Positions 15,354 to 26,800 of a DNA stretch of 33,836 nt are shown here, piece after piece (the first letter of the stretch is position 1; every line of letters begins with the position of its first letter). The notes beneath the pieces are model-generated. The model was given only the letters and a program-made list of their open reading frames with translations, made no database searches and was not told where the DNA came from. The stretch lies in the NCBI GenBank assembly GCA_043101635.1, contig JBICIE010000098.1:1-33836 (forward strand), written 5' to 3'. Source of the stretch: CAYMJK01 sp043101635 (GTDB taxonomy: Bacteria > Planctomycetota > Phycisphaerae > Phycisphaerales > UBA1924). Made by a program: the position numbers and the translations under genes.

Positions 15354-16251
15354 CGGCGGACTGTATCGACGCCAGCGCCTCGCGGATGGCGCGGACGGTC
15401 ATGCTCCGATGCTCATCCGACCACAGATCGCGGTGGCCGGCGCCCTCGATGGCGATCAGCGAGCCCTGCCGCGCCGCCCGGGCGATCGCCTCACCGTCGG
15501 CGATCGGGCTGATCTCGTCGCCAGTTCCGTGGATGACCAGCAGCGGGCAAGTCAGGCGTGCGGCGAGGCCGGCACGGTCAAAGCCGCGCAGCAGCGGGTC
15601 GCCGCTCGTCAGCAGGCCGGCCAGCGCGACGGCCGGACGCGCGCGCCCGAGCGGCGCCACGCCCCGCTCGCGGAGCACGCCGCGGACCGCGACCGGCGGT
15701 GTGCGGTACGGCGCCTCGGCGATCACCAGGGCCACATCAGCTCCGAGCTGCGCCCCGGCCGCGATCGCCACGCCGGCGCCGAGGCTGGAGCCCTGCAGCA
15801 CGATCGGGCGCTGCTCGCCCTGGCGGCGGAGTTCCCTGACCAGCGCGACAAGGGCGCCGGGCTCGCGGATGCCGATGGCGCAGCGCCCCGGCGCCTCACC
15901 GTGGCCCGGCATGTCCCACGCGATGATCCGCCCGGCGCAGTCGGCGATGTGCCCGATGCGGCGCAGCGCGCCCAGGCGCGAGCTCGCCCAGCCGTGGGTG
16001 AAGATGACCACCGGTCCATCCTGCGGGCAGGCGATGTCCCACACCGGCAGGTCGCCGGCGCGCCACGGCAGCGTCCATCGCTGGAATGGCAGCGGCTCGG
16101 ACAGTTCGGAGGGATCTCCCGGCTCGCCGCGGGCGATGGCGCGGGCGTACGTCCGCCGCGGCGGATGTGTCAGCGTGCGGGCGATGTAGAAGACGATGGC
16201 TGCCCAGTACAGGACGAAGCCGGCCGCAAGCAGGTAGAGCACGCCGGTCAT
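15310..16251 (-). CDS. Membrane-anchored alpha/beta hydrolase
   Basis: From the ATG at 16251 the product has 313 residues. It starts with a membrane segment (MTGVLYLLAAGFVLYWAAIV) and then an alpha/beta hydrolase domain. The oxyanion-hole motif is VVIFTHGWASSR, DMPGHG follows, the nucleophile elbow is GSSLGAG (serine at its centre), the acid is probably the Asp in VIHGTGDEISP, and the histidine is in EGAGHRDLW. All triad parts are present, so it should be active; the substrate is unknown. The frame is open upstream to 16341, but that part is encoded by the inverted repeat at 16259-16359 and was not chosen. It sits between rseP and deoC on the minus strand and overlaps deoC. Confidence 0.82.
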   Translation of the reverse strand: MTGVLYLLAAGFVLYWAAIVFYIARTLTHPPRRTYARAIARGEPGDPSELSEPLPFQRWTLPWRAGDLPVWDIACPQDGPVVIFTHGWASSRLGALRRIGHIADCAGRIIAWDMPGHGEAPGRCAIGIREPGALVALVRELRRQGEQRPIVLQGSSLGAGVAIAAGAQLGADVALVIAEAPYRTPPVAVRGVLRERGVAPLGRARPAVALAGLLTSGDPLLRGFDRAGLAARLTCPLLVIHGTGDEISPIADGEAIARAARQGSLIAIEGAGHRDLWSDEHRSMTVRAIREALASIQSADDDERLVEHGQSAG

Positions 16252-16258
16252 GCGGAGC

Positions 16259-16359
16259 AGTGGCCAAGTGGCCACGTGGCAGAGTGGCAAAGTACGCGCG
16301 CGCCGGACGAACGTTGCGGGCGCACTTTGCCACGTGGCCACTCTGTCACTTCGCCACTT
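16259..16359. repeat. Large imperfect inverted repeat built of AGTGGCC-like units
   Basis: The left arm, 16259-16293, is a run of AGTGGCCA/AGTGGCAA-type units. The right arm, 16324-16359, is the imperfect complement. The innermost 10 bases pair perfectly (GTGGCAAAGT 16284-16293 with ACTTTGCCAC 16324-16333) around a 30-base GC-rich loop. It lies exactly between the rseP stop and the hydrolase start. Read as RNA it would form a long hairpin in the spacer of a transcript carrying both genes. Confidence 0.75.
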
Positions 16360-16371
16360 CTCCGTTTGCGT

Positions 16372-18531
16372 TCATCCGCCCAGCAGCGCCTTGATGTCGT
16401 TGAAGGTCACGAGCAGGAAGACCGCGCCGATGAGCACCAGCCCGGCCATCGTGGCCATGCTCTGCACGGCGACCGGGACCGGTTTGCCGCGGATCTGCTC
16501 GCTGAGCAGGAAGAGGAACTGCCCGCCATCGACGATCGGCAGCGGCAGGAAGTTGATGACCGCGAGGTTTACGCTCACCAGCGCCATGAAGAACAGCAGC
16601 CAGATGAGCCCGCGGCTGGCGATGCGCGTGCCGAGGTGCGCGATGCCCACCGGCCCCTTGAGATGTTCGACCTTGACCGTGCCCTCGATCAGGCGCAGGA
16701 ACGTCGCGTAGGTCATCGCCATGACGCGGTAGGTCTCGGAGAGTCCGAGACTGACGGCGTGGGCGGGATTCTCTGCCTTGAGGATGAACTGATCCGGCTC
16801 GAACATCGCCATTGGGACCGGGCTCTCCCAGCCGAGGTCGCGCAGGACCAGCGCCTCGTCCGGCTTGAGCGTGAGCGTGCGGCTCTCAGTCGGCCGTGCG
16901 CCGGTCTGCGGGTCGGCCGGCAGGGGAAGCTCGAACAGCAGTTCGACACTGGGTTCGCCGGGTCGGGCGTCGGCGGCGCTCAGCAGCGCCGCGCGCAGAT
17001 CGGCAAGCGTGGCGACGGGCTTGCCATCAGCGCTCACCAGGCGCATGCCGGCCCGGTCGATGATGCGCCGGGCAACTGCGCCCCCGTCTCCGAGCCCCGC
17101 TGGCGGCATCGCCATCCACAGGCCGGCGCCGGCCTCGTCAACGTCGGTCATGTAGAACCCGATCGTGCCGGAGGGCTTGACGCTCACCTCCAGATCCACG
17201 CGCTCCAGCGGAGCGCCCGGCGCCGGGCGGCGCAGCACGCTGATCGGGACGGTCCGCCCGCGATTGGCCCGGATCTCGGCGGCGCCCTGGAAGACGCTCG
17301 GGTACATCACCTCGCCGATCCGCGCGAAGATGTCGCCGTCGCGCAGCCCCTGCTCGGCGCCTCGATCGCTGGCGTCCAGCACTGCCATGACCGGCGTGAA
17401 GCCGAGCAGATGGTCCACGGGCGTGCGCGAGTTGGCCTTGTCCGGCGTCGGGATGAGCGTGGTCTGCAGCACCGGCGCTGGGTCGAGTGTCACGCGGGCC
17501 TGCGCGGTCGGGGACTCGAAGGTGAGCGTGACCGGCTCGCCGCGGGAAGTCCGGAACGCGGTGGCAAGATCGGCGGCGTGCTCGACCCGCTGCGCATCGC
17601 CGCCGGTCTGCTGCACGTGCGTCAGCGTCATGCCGGGCGCTACGCCGGTCAGCCCGAAGCGGTCCAGAGCGGCCCGCAGCGCCTCGCGGGTCGCGTCGTC
17701 ATCCGGGGCGTCGATGAGGGTGGGGGAGCGCGGCGGCTCGACCCCGAGATCGAGCAGTCCGGTCAGATCGGAGCGCTGCGGAACGATCTGAAAGATCAGC
17801 GGCGCTTCGAGCCCGGCGCGCTGCACGGCGAGTTCAACCGGCTGCCCGCGCCGGGCCATGGCCGACGCCATGATCAGGTCGTTGAAGGAGTTGGGCCTGC
17901 GGTCGTTGATGCGCACCATCTCGTCACCCGGACGCAGGCCGGCCATCCCGGCGCCGGCCTCATCGGCGTTGATGGCGACCGCTCCCGCGGCGGGCCCGGA
18001 CGGGTCCAGGGCGCCGATGCGCGGCGGTTCGGTCTCAAGCCCGACCGTGAACACCAGCACGAACAGGATCGCGGCGGTGACGATGTTCATCACAACGCCC
18101 GCCGAGATCACGATCATTCGCTTCCACGGCGGTGTGCTCTGATAGCTGTCGGGCACGTGACTGGTCGCGGCGGGATTCAGGTCGTCCTGCCCGAGCATCT
18201 TGACGTAGCCGCCGAAGGGCAGGGCGTTGAGCCGGTACTCGGTGTGACTGACCGCCTCGCCGCGCCGATTGGCCGGACAGGTCTCGATGTTGCCCTGAAG
18301 CTGGAGCAGCCGAAGGTACTCCGGCTCGCTCGAACCCCTTCGCCAGCCAAGGCCCTTGCGGTAGCTCACCAGCGCAGGTCCGAAGCCGATGGCGAACGCG
18401 AGCGTGCGGATCCCGGCCCAGCGGGCCGCCAGAAAGTGCCCGAGCTCATGCACGAAGATGATGAGGCCGAAGCCGAAGATCACGACCGCGAGGTCGATCA
18501 GCAGTCCGAGGAAGCCGGGGAGACCTGTCAT
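16372..18531 (-). CDS. rseP: Site-2 (RIP) metalloprotease, RseP/RasP type, enlarged
   Basis: A 719-residue intramembrane zinc protease; typical RseP is about 450. The first membrane helix carries the zinc motif HELGH (28-32), followed by the family's early LNALPFGGYVKMLG. The second metal/active-site motif, NFLPLPIVDGGQ, is at about 660 in the penultimate membrane region. Between them lie a membrane segment (VVMNIVTAAILFVLVFTVG) and about 400 periplasmic residues with at least two PDZ-like domains (AGLRPGDEMVRINDRRPNSF and GAEQGLRDGDIFARIGEVMY) and a possible third (MRLVSADGKPVATLADLRAA). Known relatives cleave anti-sigma factors or remnant signal peptides. ATG 18531 with AGG 8 bases upstream was preferred over the GTG at 18537. 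A segment at ~63-83 (RRGSSEPEYLRLL...) is an added insertion near the active site. Confidence 0.92.
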   Translation of the reverse strand: MTGLPGFLGLLIDLAVVIFGFGLIIFVHELGHFLAARWAGIRTLAFAIGFGPALVSYRKGLGWRRGSSEPEYLRLLQLQGNIETCPANRRGEAVSHTEYRLNALPFGGYVKMLGQDDLNPAATSHVPDSYQSTPPWKRMIVISAGVVMNIVTAAILFVLVFTVGLETEPPRIGALDPSGPAAGAVAINADEAGAGMAGLRPGDEMVRINDRRPNSFNDLIMASAMARRGQPVELAVQRAGLEAPLIFQIVPQRSDLTGLLDLGVEPPRSPTLIDAPDDDATREALRAALDRFGLTGVAPGMTLTHVQQTGGDAQRVEHAADLATAFRTSRGEPVTLTFESPTAQARVTLDPAPVLQTTLIPTPDKANSRTPVDHLLGFTPVMAVLDASDRGAEQGLRDGDIFARIGEVMYPSVFQGAAEIRANRGRTVPISVLRRPAPGAPLERVDLEVSVKPSGTIGFYMTDVDEAGAGLWMAMPPAGLGDGGAVARRIIDRAGMRLVSADGKPVATLADLRAALLSAADARPGEPSVELLFELPLPADPQTGARPTESRTLTLKPDEALVLRDLGWESPVPMAMFEPDQFILKAENPAHAVSLGLSETYRVMAMTYATFLRLIEGTVKVEHLKGPVGIAHLGTRIASRGLIWLLFFMALVSVNLAVINFLPLPIVDGGQFLFLLSEQIRGKPVPVAVQSMATMAGLVLIGAVFLLVTFNDIKALLGG

Positions 18532-18612
18532 ATCCACATCCTATTCGGTGGCGCCGCGCCCGTATTCCTCCCGGGCGTCTCAGTATCGGCGTCGCGTGCG
18601 TCTGGCGCAACG

Positions 18613-18634
18613 AAAAGCGGGCCCGAAGGCCCGC
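18613..18634 (-). terminator. Intrinsic terminator of the redoxin operon
   Basis: Reading leftward after the redoxin stop, GCGGGCC pairs with GGCCCGC around a TTCG tetraloop (stem 18617-18634) and is followed by TTTT (18613-18616). The form is typical and the position, about 25 bases after the stop, is right. Confidence 0.85.
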
Positions 18635-18657
18635 TCGGGTCGGCAGCGGTCGCTGGA

Positions 18658-19287
<630 letters not shown>

Positions 19288-19347
19288 GAGCGTCTCCTTC
19301 AGAGGGCCCGGCGTCGCCGGGCTGTTTCTCCACCACACACGATCAGT

Positions 19348-20250
19348 TTATCCGCCGCTCTGGCGGATGGGGTCTTCCTGCGGAGCCGGCGGCAGGGCGT
19401 CGCGCCCGATGGGCCGGATGGCTCCATCCACGGTCACCTGGAACTCGATCACCTCTCCCGTCTTCGCCTGGGCGTCCTTCCAGATTTCCAGAACGCCGGA
19501 GATCGGCTCGGCTTCCGGGCCGATCCGCACCGTGAGGGTGTCGCCCTCGGCGGCGCCGTCGCGCAGCAGCGAGGGCGTCTGCGGGCCCTCCGAGTGCGGG
19601 TAGAAGGCCAGGCGGGCAGCGCCAGGCGCCCGGATCTCGACCGCGGCGGGAGATCGGATCGCCGCCAGGCGATCGGACTGGCGCGGCGGGCGGGGCAGGC
19701 GGGCGCGGGCCGCCGCAAAGCGGGCCGCCTGCGGGCCGGGGCCCCCGGGCTGGCTGGTGACGGCAAGGTCGAGCCTGACGATCCCTTTGGCCATCAGGCA
19801 GATGTCCGCGCAGGCGGTCCAGTCCACCTCAGCGGCGATGCGCACGGGCTGGCCGGCGGCCAGTTCGGCGGGCGCCGTCAGCGGCGCCAGGATGGTCACC
19901 TGCCGCTCATAGACATGGTCCAGCAGGGCGCCGGGCGATTCGTGGCGGTGCGGCGCCGGCCAGCGGAGCTCGCCGACCGCGAAGCCCTCCGGCACGGAGA
20001 ACTTGATCCACGGGGCCGGGACCGTGTCGTTGCGCCCCTCCCAGTAGGTATGCCAGCCGGGCTCGATCTCGAAGCTCACGCCCAGCAGGATGGTCTGCCC
20101 GGGGGCAATGGAGGCGGTCTCGGCGAGCAACTGGGGCCGGGCCTTGTCCAGGGCCGGCCCGCTCAAGTCGTCCTGAGCCCGGGCCATGGAGAGCCCGAGG
20201 GCGAGCAGCCCGCACAGGGCGGGGATTCGGGCTGAGGCTCCGATCGGCAC
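19348..20250 (-). CDS. DsbD alpha-domain-like (ScsB/DsbD N-terminal) periplasmic thiol protein
   Basis: A 300-residue protein with a signal peptide (IPALCGLLALGLSMARA). The next 150 residues match the N-terminal domain of DsbD/ScsB-type thiol reductases: an opening Ig-like strand set (IAPGQTILLGVSFEIEPGWH), TYWEGRNDTVPAPWIKF, FAVGELRWPAPHR and the redox pair in VDWTACADICLMAKG (C147, C151). In full-length DsbD this domain takes electrons from the membrane core and passes them to periplasmic partners. Here the membrane core and the C-terminal thioredoxin domain are missing; the second half is a beta-rich domain (GAARLAFYPHSEGPQT). The redoxin directly downstream is a natural partner. Divergent from the rhodanese gene (39 bp between starts). 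Confidence 0.75.
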   Translation of the reverse strand: MPIGASARIPALCGLLALGLSMARAQDDLSGPALDKARPQLLAETASIAPGQTILLGVSFEIEPGWHTYWEGRNDTVPAPWIKFSVPEGFAVGELRWPAPHRHESPGALLDHVYERQVTILAPLTAPAELAAGQPVRIAAEVDWTACADICLMAKGIVRLDLAVTSQPGGPGPQAARFAAARARLPRPPRQSDRLAAIRSPAAVEIRAPGAARLAFYPHSEGPQTPSLLRDGAAEGDTLTVRIGPEAEPISGVLEIWKDAQAKTGEVIEFQVTVDGAIRPIGRDALPPAPQEDPIRQSGG

Positions 20251-20289
20251 GAGGGTACAACGCCGCTGCAGGGCCGCGTATTCTCACTT

Positions 20290-20769
20290 ATGGAACGGAT
20301 TCTCCATCTTGCCGCGGTGTCGCGATCGCTTCTGGGGGCCGGCGTCCTGGCCGCGGGGCTGGGCGGCTGCCAGGGCAAGGTGACCGACGCGGACATCCGG
20401 TTTGCGGAACTGACGGAAGTCCGTGCCCTGACGCTGCAGCAGCAGCGCGACCCTGGCGGGCGGATTGTCGCCATGATCGACGCCCGTTCTTCAGCGCGGT
20501 TTGCGGCCGGGCACATTCCCGGGGCCCGCAACCTGCGTCTGCCGGACCTGCCGCGCCGGGGCCGCAAGGACCCGGAACTGGACAGCTACCGCCACATCAT
20601 CGTTTACGGCGAGAATCCGTCCACGCCGTCGGCTCGCGGGATGACCAAGCGGCTGATGGTGTTCGGCTACGACGGCGTGCGCCTGTTCGCGGGAGGGATG
20701 TCGCAGTGGCAGAGCGCCGGGTATCCGGTCGCGACGCCGCCGGCCGAGGCCGAGCCAGCGTCGCCCTGA
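20290..20769 (+). CDS. Rhodanese-like lipoprotein without catalytic cysteine
   Basis: A 159-residue protein with an N-terminal lipoprotein signal and lipobox LGGC (Cys27). The rhodanese fold is clear: MIDARSSARFAAGHIPGARN (family IDvRxxxeyxxGHIpGAin) and FGYDGVRLFAGGMSQWQSAGYPV (family Gf.nv..l.GG..aW...gyPv). In the active-site loop, where VVYC..G.R is expected, it reads IIVYGENPSTPSAR, so the sulfur-accepting cysteine is replaced. It is therefore not a sulfurtransferase by the known mechanism; binding or sensing is possible. It is divergent from the DsbD-alpha-like gene, so a thiol-related job in the envelope is a fair guess. Confidence 0.85.
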   Translation: MERILHLAAVSRSLLGAGVLAAGLGGCQGKVTDADIRFAELTEVRALTLQQQRDPGGRIVAMIDARSSARFAAGHIPGARNLRLPDLPRRGRKDPELDSYRHIIVYGENPSTPSARGMTKRLMVFGYDGVRLFAGGMSQWQSAGYPVATPPAEAEPASP

Positions 20770-20799
20770 GCGGCGCGCGATGGAGTCGCAGAGCGCACT

Positions 20800-20827
20800 A
20801 AAAAGGGCGGGACCCGATGGTCCCGCC
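20800..20827 (-). terminator. Intrinsic terminator of the giant LEPR-XLL-type gene
   Basis: Reading leftward after the stop at 20851, GGCGGGACC pairs perfectly with GGTCCCGCC around ATCG (20806-20827) and is followed by a run of five T (20800-20804). It lies in the 81-bp gap to the convergent rhodanese gene. The T-run is on one side only, so it mainly serves the minus strand. Confidence 0.88.
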
Positions 20828-20850
20828 CCGCGTGTCGTATCGGCTCGGTT

Positions 20851-23800
20851 TCAGCCGATGCGGCTGAGCGGATTGAGCAGGCCCAGCGGCGCGCCGGCGG
20901 CGCCCCAGCCGCCATCCAGGAACAGGTCGTAGTGATCCATCTGGACGATGAAGGGGCTGTTCGCCTTGAGCTCCAACCCGAAGAAGTTGAGCATCTGATC
21001 GCGCGAGAGCAGGCCCTCGAACTCGTGCAGCCGGAACTCGGCGAAGCCATCGGGGCCGACCGTGATCGTATCCGTGAGGATAGAACCGTCGTTGAAGTAG
21101 AGCTTGATGTCCACCGCCAGTGAGGCGCTGGCCGGGTTGTAGAAGCTGATGGTCTCGAAGTACTGATCGCCCGCGAGCGTGTTGTTGATGAAGGCGTCGC
21201 CGAAGAACCAGGTCGTCGCGCCCTCGGCGACCGCCTGAATGGCCGCGGCGTCGCCCTTCTCGGTCTGGACCGCGGTGACGGTGATCGGGCGGACGCTGTC
21301 GAAGCGGAGTCCAAGCGGCTGGTTGCGGATCAAGCCGAGATCGGCGCCGGTGAGCGTGACGAAAGAGCGGGCCGCGACGGTGACATTCTGCTGGACGTCC
21401 TCGAAGGCCGCCTGCGTGTAGGAGCCGATGATGGTGACGGCGGTGGTGGTGGAACCGGGGTTGAAGATGGTGATCTGGGTCTCGACGCCGTCGCCGCGCT
21501 CGACGCGCGGGATGACGCTGAGCGTCGAGCCGCCCAGGGCGTCGCCCAGCACGGCAAAGGCCGAGCCGCCGACGATGTCGAAGTGGCTCAGGGCCGCGAC
21601 GATGCCGATGTGGCTGTCGCCCGGCTCGATGGTCGAGGCCGGCGCACTGGTCAGACGCACGCTGAAGACGCCGAGCGGGAGCTGGGCCAGATCATCCACC
21701 GACCAGCCGCCGCGCCGATTGGCGCCAACGGTCTGCTCGATGGTGATGGGGGCGCCCTCGCCGGAGTAGGCGGTCAGCGTGACGGTGACATCGTGGGCGT
21801 TGGGGTTGTAGTAGACCAGGAAGTCTTCCACCCCGCCGGGGTTGCGCTCGACGCGGGCGAAGGTCCAGATGTCGCTGGTGCGCCCGGTGAAGCTCTCGCC
21901 GATGGCGGCGCCGAAGTCGTAGTGCGCGAAGGTCGCGCCCAGCACGCCATCGGACTCGATGACGATGGAGTACGGCTCGTTGAGCTGCACCATCGGGTTG
22001 AAGACGCGTCCGGCGTCGCTGACGGTCAGGCCGCCGCGGGCGCCCGGCGCCAGCGTGCCGCCGGAGACCAGGCGGGCGGGGGCCAGATCCGGATTCTCGT
22101 AGTACAGAATGACGTCGTAGGTGACGCTGTCGGTCGCGCTGGGGTTGGCAAAGGAGATGTACTCGCGGATGTCGTCGCCGGCGAAGCCCTCCGGGAAGTA
22201 GAGGAAGAAGGTCTCCGGCTCGGTGGCGATCTCGACGGTGTACGAGCCGCGCCCGTCGCTGACATCCTCGACCAGCAGGTAGTACTCGGCGCCGGGGGCC
22301 AGCGTCTGGAACTCGCTGTAGGAGTTGGCGCCGGGGATGCCGACGGTGTCAGCATCGATGACGACGTACTCGCTGCCGCGACGCTCGAAGACGGTCAGGC
22401 GGGTGTCCAGCAGCGTGCCGGTGGGGGTGACCACCTGCACGAACGCGGCGCCGCCGGTGAGCGAGTCGAAGCGGAACAGGTCGGTATCGCCGCTGATCTC
22501 GATGATGCCGGTGTCGAAGCCGGAGCCGGTGCGCGGATCAAGATCGATGACGGTTGCCGCGAAGAACTGGCCCTCGTTGGCGTGATCGTCATCGGGGTTC
22601 GGATCGGGCAGGCCGGGCTCCGGCCCGTCGATGGTCAACTGGTAGCTGCCGGTGGTCGTCGTGGCGCCGTCGTCGGCGTCGGCGAGGATGTAGAACAGTT
22701 CGTTGCGGGCCACGCTCTGGACCGTGAAGCCGACCACGCCGACGCGTGGGTCGGTGTCGCCCGGCCCGTTGTCGACGATGTTGGCGATCTCGGCGCGTCC
22801 GGCGTTGAAGATGCGCAGGATCGGATCGAAGCCGCCGGCGCGGGCGTCGAGCAGGATGTTGTGCGGACCGGGCTCGGCCGGCGTGCTCTTGGCCAGGGTG
22901 CGGAAGAAGAACAGGTCGGTGTCGAGCGTCGGCGAGATCAGGGCGCTGACGCCGCCATCGCCGGTGATCTGGCTGAGCACGATCTCGCTGGCGATGGAGA
23001 ACTCGCCCTCGTTGGGGTGGTCGTCGACGATCGGCGCGACGATGTCCAGCGTGTAGGGGCCGGTCCCCGTCGTCGCCATGCCGCCGAGCACGCCGTTGAC
23101 CAGCATGTAGTACTGCTGGCCGCGGACCACGCGGAAGACATAGGTGGCGCTGGAGCCGAGGGCGTCGGGGCCCTCGATCGGCGTCGTGGTGCCCAGCAGC
23201 AGATGCTCGACCGGGTTGAAGCTCTGGTCGAGGATGAGCAGCGTCGGGCGCAGGTCGTCGGTCGCGGTGACGGTGACGGTGGCCTGGCCGCCGGCGGACG
23301 CCCGGAAGCCGAACAGGTCGGAGTCCTCGTCGATCTCGAGGATGCCGGAGTCGGCGCCGACGCCGGTGATGGTGTCGCTGGTCACCGGGGTGGCGAAGGC
23401 GAACTCGTTCTCATCGGGGTGGTCGTCGGTCGGGGTCACCTGGAGCGTGATGCGATAGTCGCCGGCGTCGGCGGTCGGATCGGCGCCGGAGACCATGACG
23501 TAGTAGGTGTTGTAGGTTGCGCCGGTGGCGAGGCTGGTGCGGTCGGGCGCGGTGAGCGAGAAGGCGGCGGTGGCTGTCGGCGCGTCGGCGTTCTCGGCGA
23601 TGCGCAGCAGCACCGGGTTGCCGGAGGGATCGACGCTGACCTCGAAGACCTTGACGGCCGCGTTGAAGCCCGTGGTCAGGCTCTCGACGGTGATGCGCCC
23701 GCGGTCGAAGTCGGGCGTCTCGAACTTGAACAGGTCGATGTCGCCCTCGGCCTCCAGCGAGCCGTTGGCCTCCGCCGTGCCGAGGAAGTCGCGGATCTCG

Positions 23801-26800
23801 AGTTCGGTCGCCAGATCGAAGCGGTGCGTGGCGTGATCGTCCACGAACGGATCGGCGTCGACCCGCACGCGGTACTCGCCCTGGGTGCTCTGCGAGGCGC
23901 TGACGACGACATAGAACAGATCGCCGCGCCCCGCGGCGAACTGGACGCGGGCCACGCCGCCGCCCGGCGCCGTGGAGGCGCCGACGAACTCGCCCTGGCC
24001 GTCGAAGATGGTCACCGACGGGATCACGCCGGACCCGATCGTCGGCGAGACGGTGATGGTCATGGCGCCATCCTGCACCGCCTGAACCACGAACTGGTCG
24101 TCGTCGAAGGGATCGGTGAGCTTGGGCCGGATCTCGCCGGTGATCGAACCCACGCCGGTACCGGCGTCCAGCGGGATCACCGTGCCGCTGGAGAGTGTGG
24201 TGACCGCCGGGGCCGTGAAGTCCGGGTGGTCATCCTCGAAGTCGAGCTGCGGCACGGCGTTGAGCAGCAGTTCGTAGCTGCCGGCGGCGCGGCGCCAGTC
24301 GACTTCGCTGGGATCGGTCACGAACGAGGCGTACTGCCCGCTCTCGACCACGATGAAGTACGTGTCGCCGCTGACGATCGGCACCACCACGCGGGCGTCG
24401 TGGGCCCGGAAGGTGCGGACCGTGTCGGCGACGCCGAAGGAGCCCATCACCTGCTGGATCAGTTCGCCGGCGAAGGCCTGGTTGTCGTCGTTGACCGCCA
24501 ACTCGACGAAGTCGTTGTTGAAGACGCGGATCTTGGAGTCCAGCGGGCTGTTGTAGGTCTTCTCCAGCGTCTGGGAGTCGACGCTGCCATCCTTGAGATT
24601 CGCGATCTCCTCATAGAACTCGTCGGCGATCTGGTGCGTCACCGTCCGGATCTCGATGGTCCCGTCCGCCGGGGCCCGGAAGCGGTACACATCCACATCC
24701 TCGATGGAGTGGATGTTGCCCAGCTCGGACCACTGCGTCACCTGGAAGCCGGAAGGCGTGAACTCGAAGGAGCGCGTGTTGAACGCGGCGTTGGGCAGCG
24801 GCAGGAAGTTGCGCCCGTCGCCGGAACTCATGTCCGCGAGGTTGATCGGATTGGCCTCGGCGAAGACCGCGTCGGGCAGCCCGTGCTCACCCACCGGCTC
24901 GACGTAGCTGCTGATGACATCATCGCGGGCCCGTCCGCCGGTGGTGTCCGGCGGATAGGCGTCGGCGCGGATGGTCACGCTGTAGCGGCCGGTGCCGCCG
25001 CCGCCGACGCTGCTGATCTCGAGGTAATACACCTCGCCGCCCCAGACCGGGATGCCCGCGATCTCGCCGAGATCGCCCGGCGATCCCGACGGATCGATCA
25101 TGCCGGACGGATCGGGGAACGGCGGGGCGATTGTGTCGTTCTCGTAGATGAGCGCCAGGTTCGAGTCGTAGACGCGGATGAAGGTGTTCTCGAAGCCGCC
25201 ATCGACCGGCGAGATGACCATGTTCATGCGCGTCGCGGTGCGGTCCTTGCGGTCCCACGCGCCCGGGATCTCGTCGTTGAAGTTCTCCAGGGCGTAGACG
25301 GTGTCCGTGGCGCCGTCGCCCATCGCCAGCCATTCCCAGTCGCCGGCCAGCGCGTTGAACTCCAGGCGGGCCAGGCGCAGGGCCTGATCGCCGTCGGCGG
25401 TGGTGAAGTCGCCGCCGGCGTACAGCACCGGGCTGGGCTCCTCCGGGTCGCCGCTGAACAGACCCTGGCCGTACTCGGTATCGGTGAACGAGACCAGGGC
25501 CCGCACGGTGTTGTCGAAGCCCGGCGTCTCGCCGAACGGCGGCAGGCCGAGCGGGCTCCAGGCGGCCCCATCCCAGGACGCCACGCGCCCGCCGCGGTTG
25601 GTAAACGAGCCGCCGGCGATCAGTTCGGGCAGGAAGACATCGTTGTCCTCACCATCGCGATCCCAGAGCGTGAGGGCGTAGACCGTGTTGTTGGTTCCGC
25701 CGCCGAGGTTGACGTTGTCGACCGTGCCCATCATGGCCGGGTCGAGCGTCAGGCCGGCGATGCGGCTGCGCCCCTGGCCACCCACGGTGGTGAAGTCACC
25801 GCCCAGGATGAGCTGCGGCGGCTGCTCCTCGCCCATGACCGGGGGGGGCGTGAACTCGATGAGCGCATAGACCGGGCCGTTGACCGTCACCGGTCCGCCG
25901 CCGATGCCCGTGTACACGTTCTCCCACGCGCCGCCCGCGGCGGGCGTCATCTCCGGCAGGTTGTACCAGCGCAGGCCGAACTCGCCGCCGATGACCAGCC
26001 GGCGCGGGATGGCGTCGCCTTCTTCGGGGTCGGGCGAGTCGAAGTCCGTGATCGCATAGACCGTGTCCGAGGCGCCGCCGCCCAGCGGCTCCCAGTGGCC
26101 GGCGCCCGGGCCCAGGGCCGGGATGTCGACGACCCAGCGGGCCACGCGGTTGCCGACGTTGGTGAACTCGCCGCCCACGATGAGCGACGTGAAGTCCTCC
26201 TCCTCGAACGCGAAGGTGTGCAGCGCGTGCACGAAGCCGTTGGTGCCGCCGCCGAGGTCGGCGAACTCGAACAGGCCGGTGATCTCATTGAACCAGTACG
26301 CCGCGATGAACGGCGTCGGGTCGTAGTTGGCGCTGGTGAACTCGCCGCCGATGACCAGGGCCGGCCGGGTTCCGCCGTAGTCGAACTGCGTCATGGCCCG
26401 CACGGTGGCGCTGACGCCGGCCTGCACCTCCCAGTAGGCGAAGGCGTCCCAGATGCCCAGGAAGTTCTCCTGGACCGGGTTGTAGTCGGGCGGGCCGTCA
26501 GTCGCCTTCAGCTTGACCGCGCCGGCGGTGCCGATGAACAGGGCGTCGCCGGCGTCGTCGTTGTCGCCCCCGTAGCCGCCGAGCATGTCCACCGGCGGCA
26601 CGAACTGGAACAGATCCGTGTCCGGGCCCTGGTGGATGCGCCCGGTGGCGGTGCCGGTCACCACGTAGCTGCGGTCACCGATCGGGTTGATGTCCTGGAA
26701 CGGGAAGATGCTGCCGCCGGCGGCCGGCTCGCGCACCTTGGTCAGATCCGGCGGGCCCCAGATGATCGGCGTCGCCGACTCGAAGATCCGCCGATCCTCA

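Noticed and set aside
16252..16341. N-terminal extension of the alpha/beta hydrolase to 16341
   Set aside because: The extra 30 residues are encoded by the inverted repeat; the membrane anchor directly follows the ATG at 16251.
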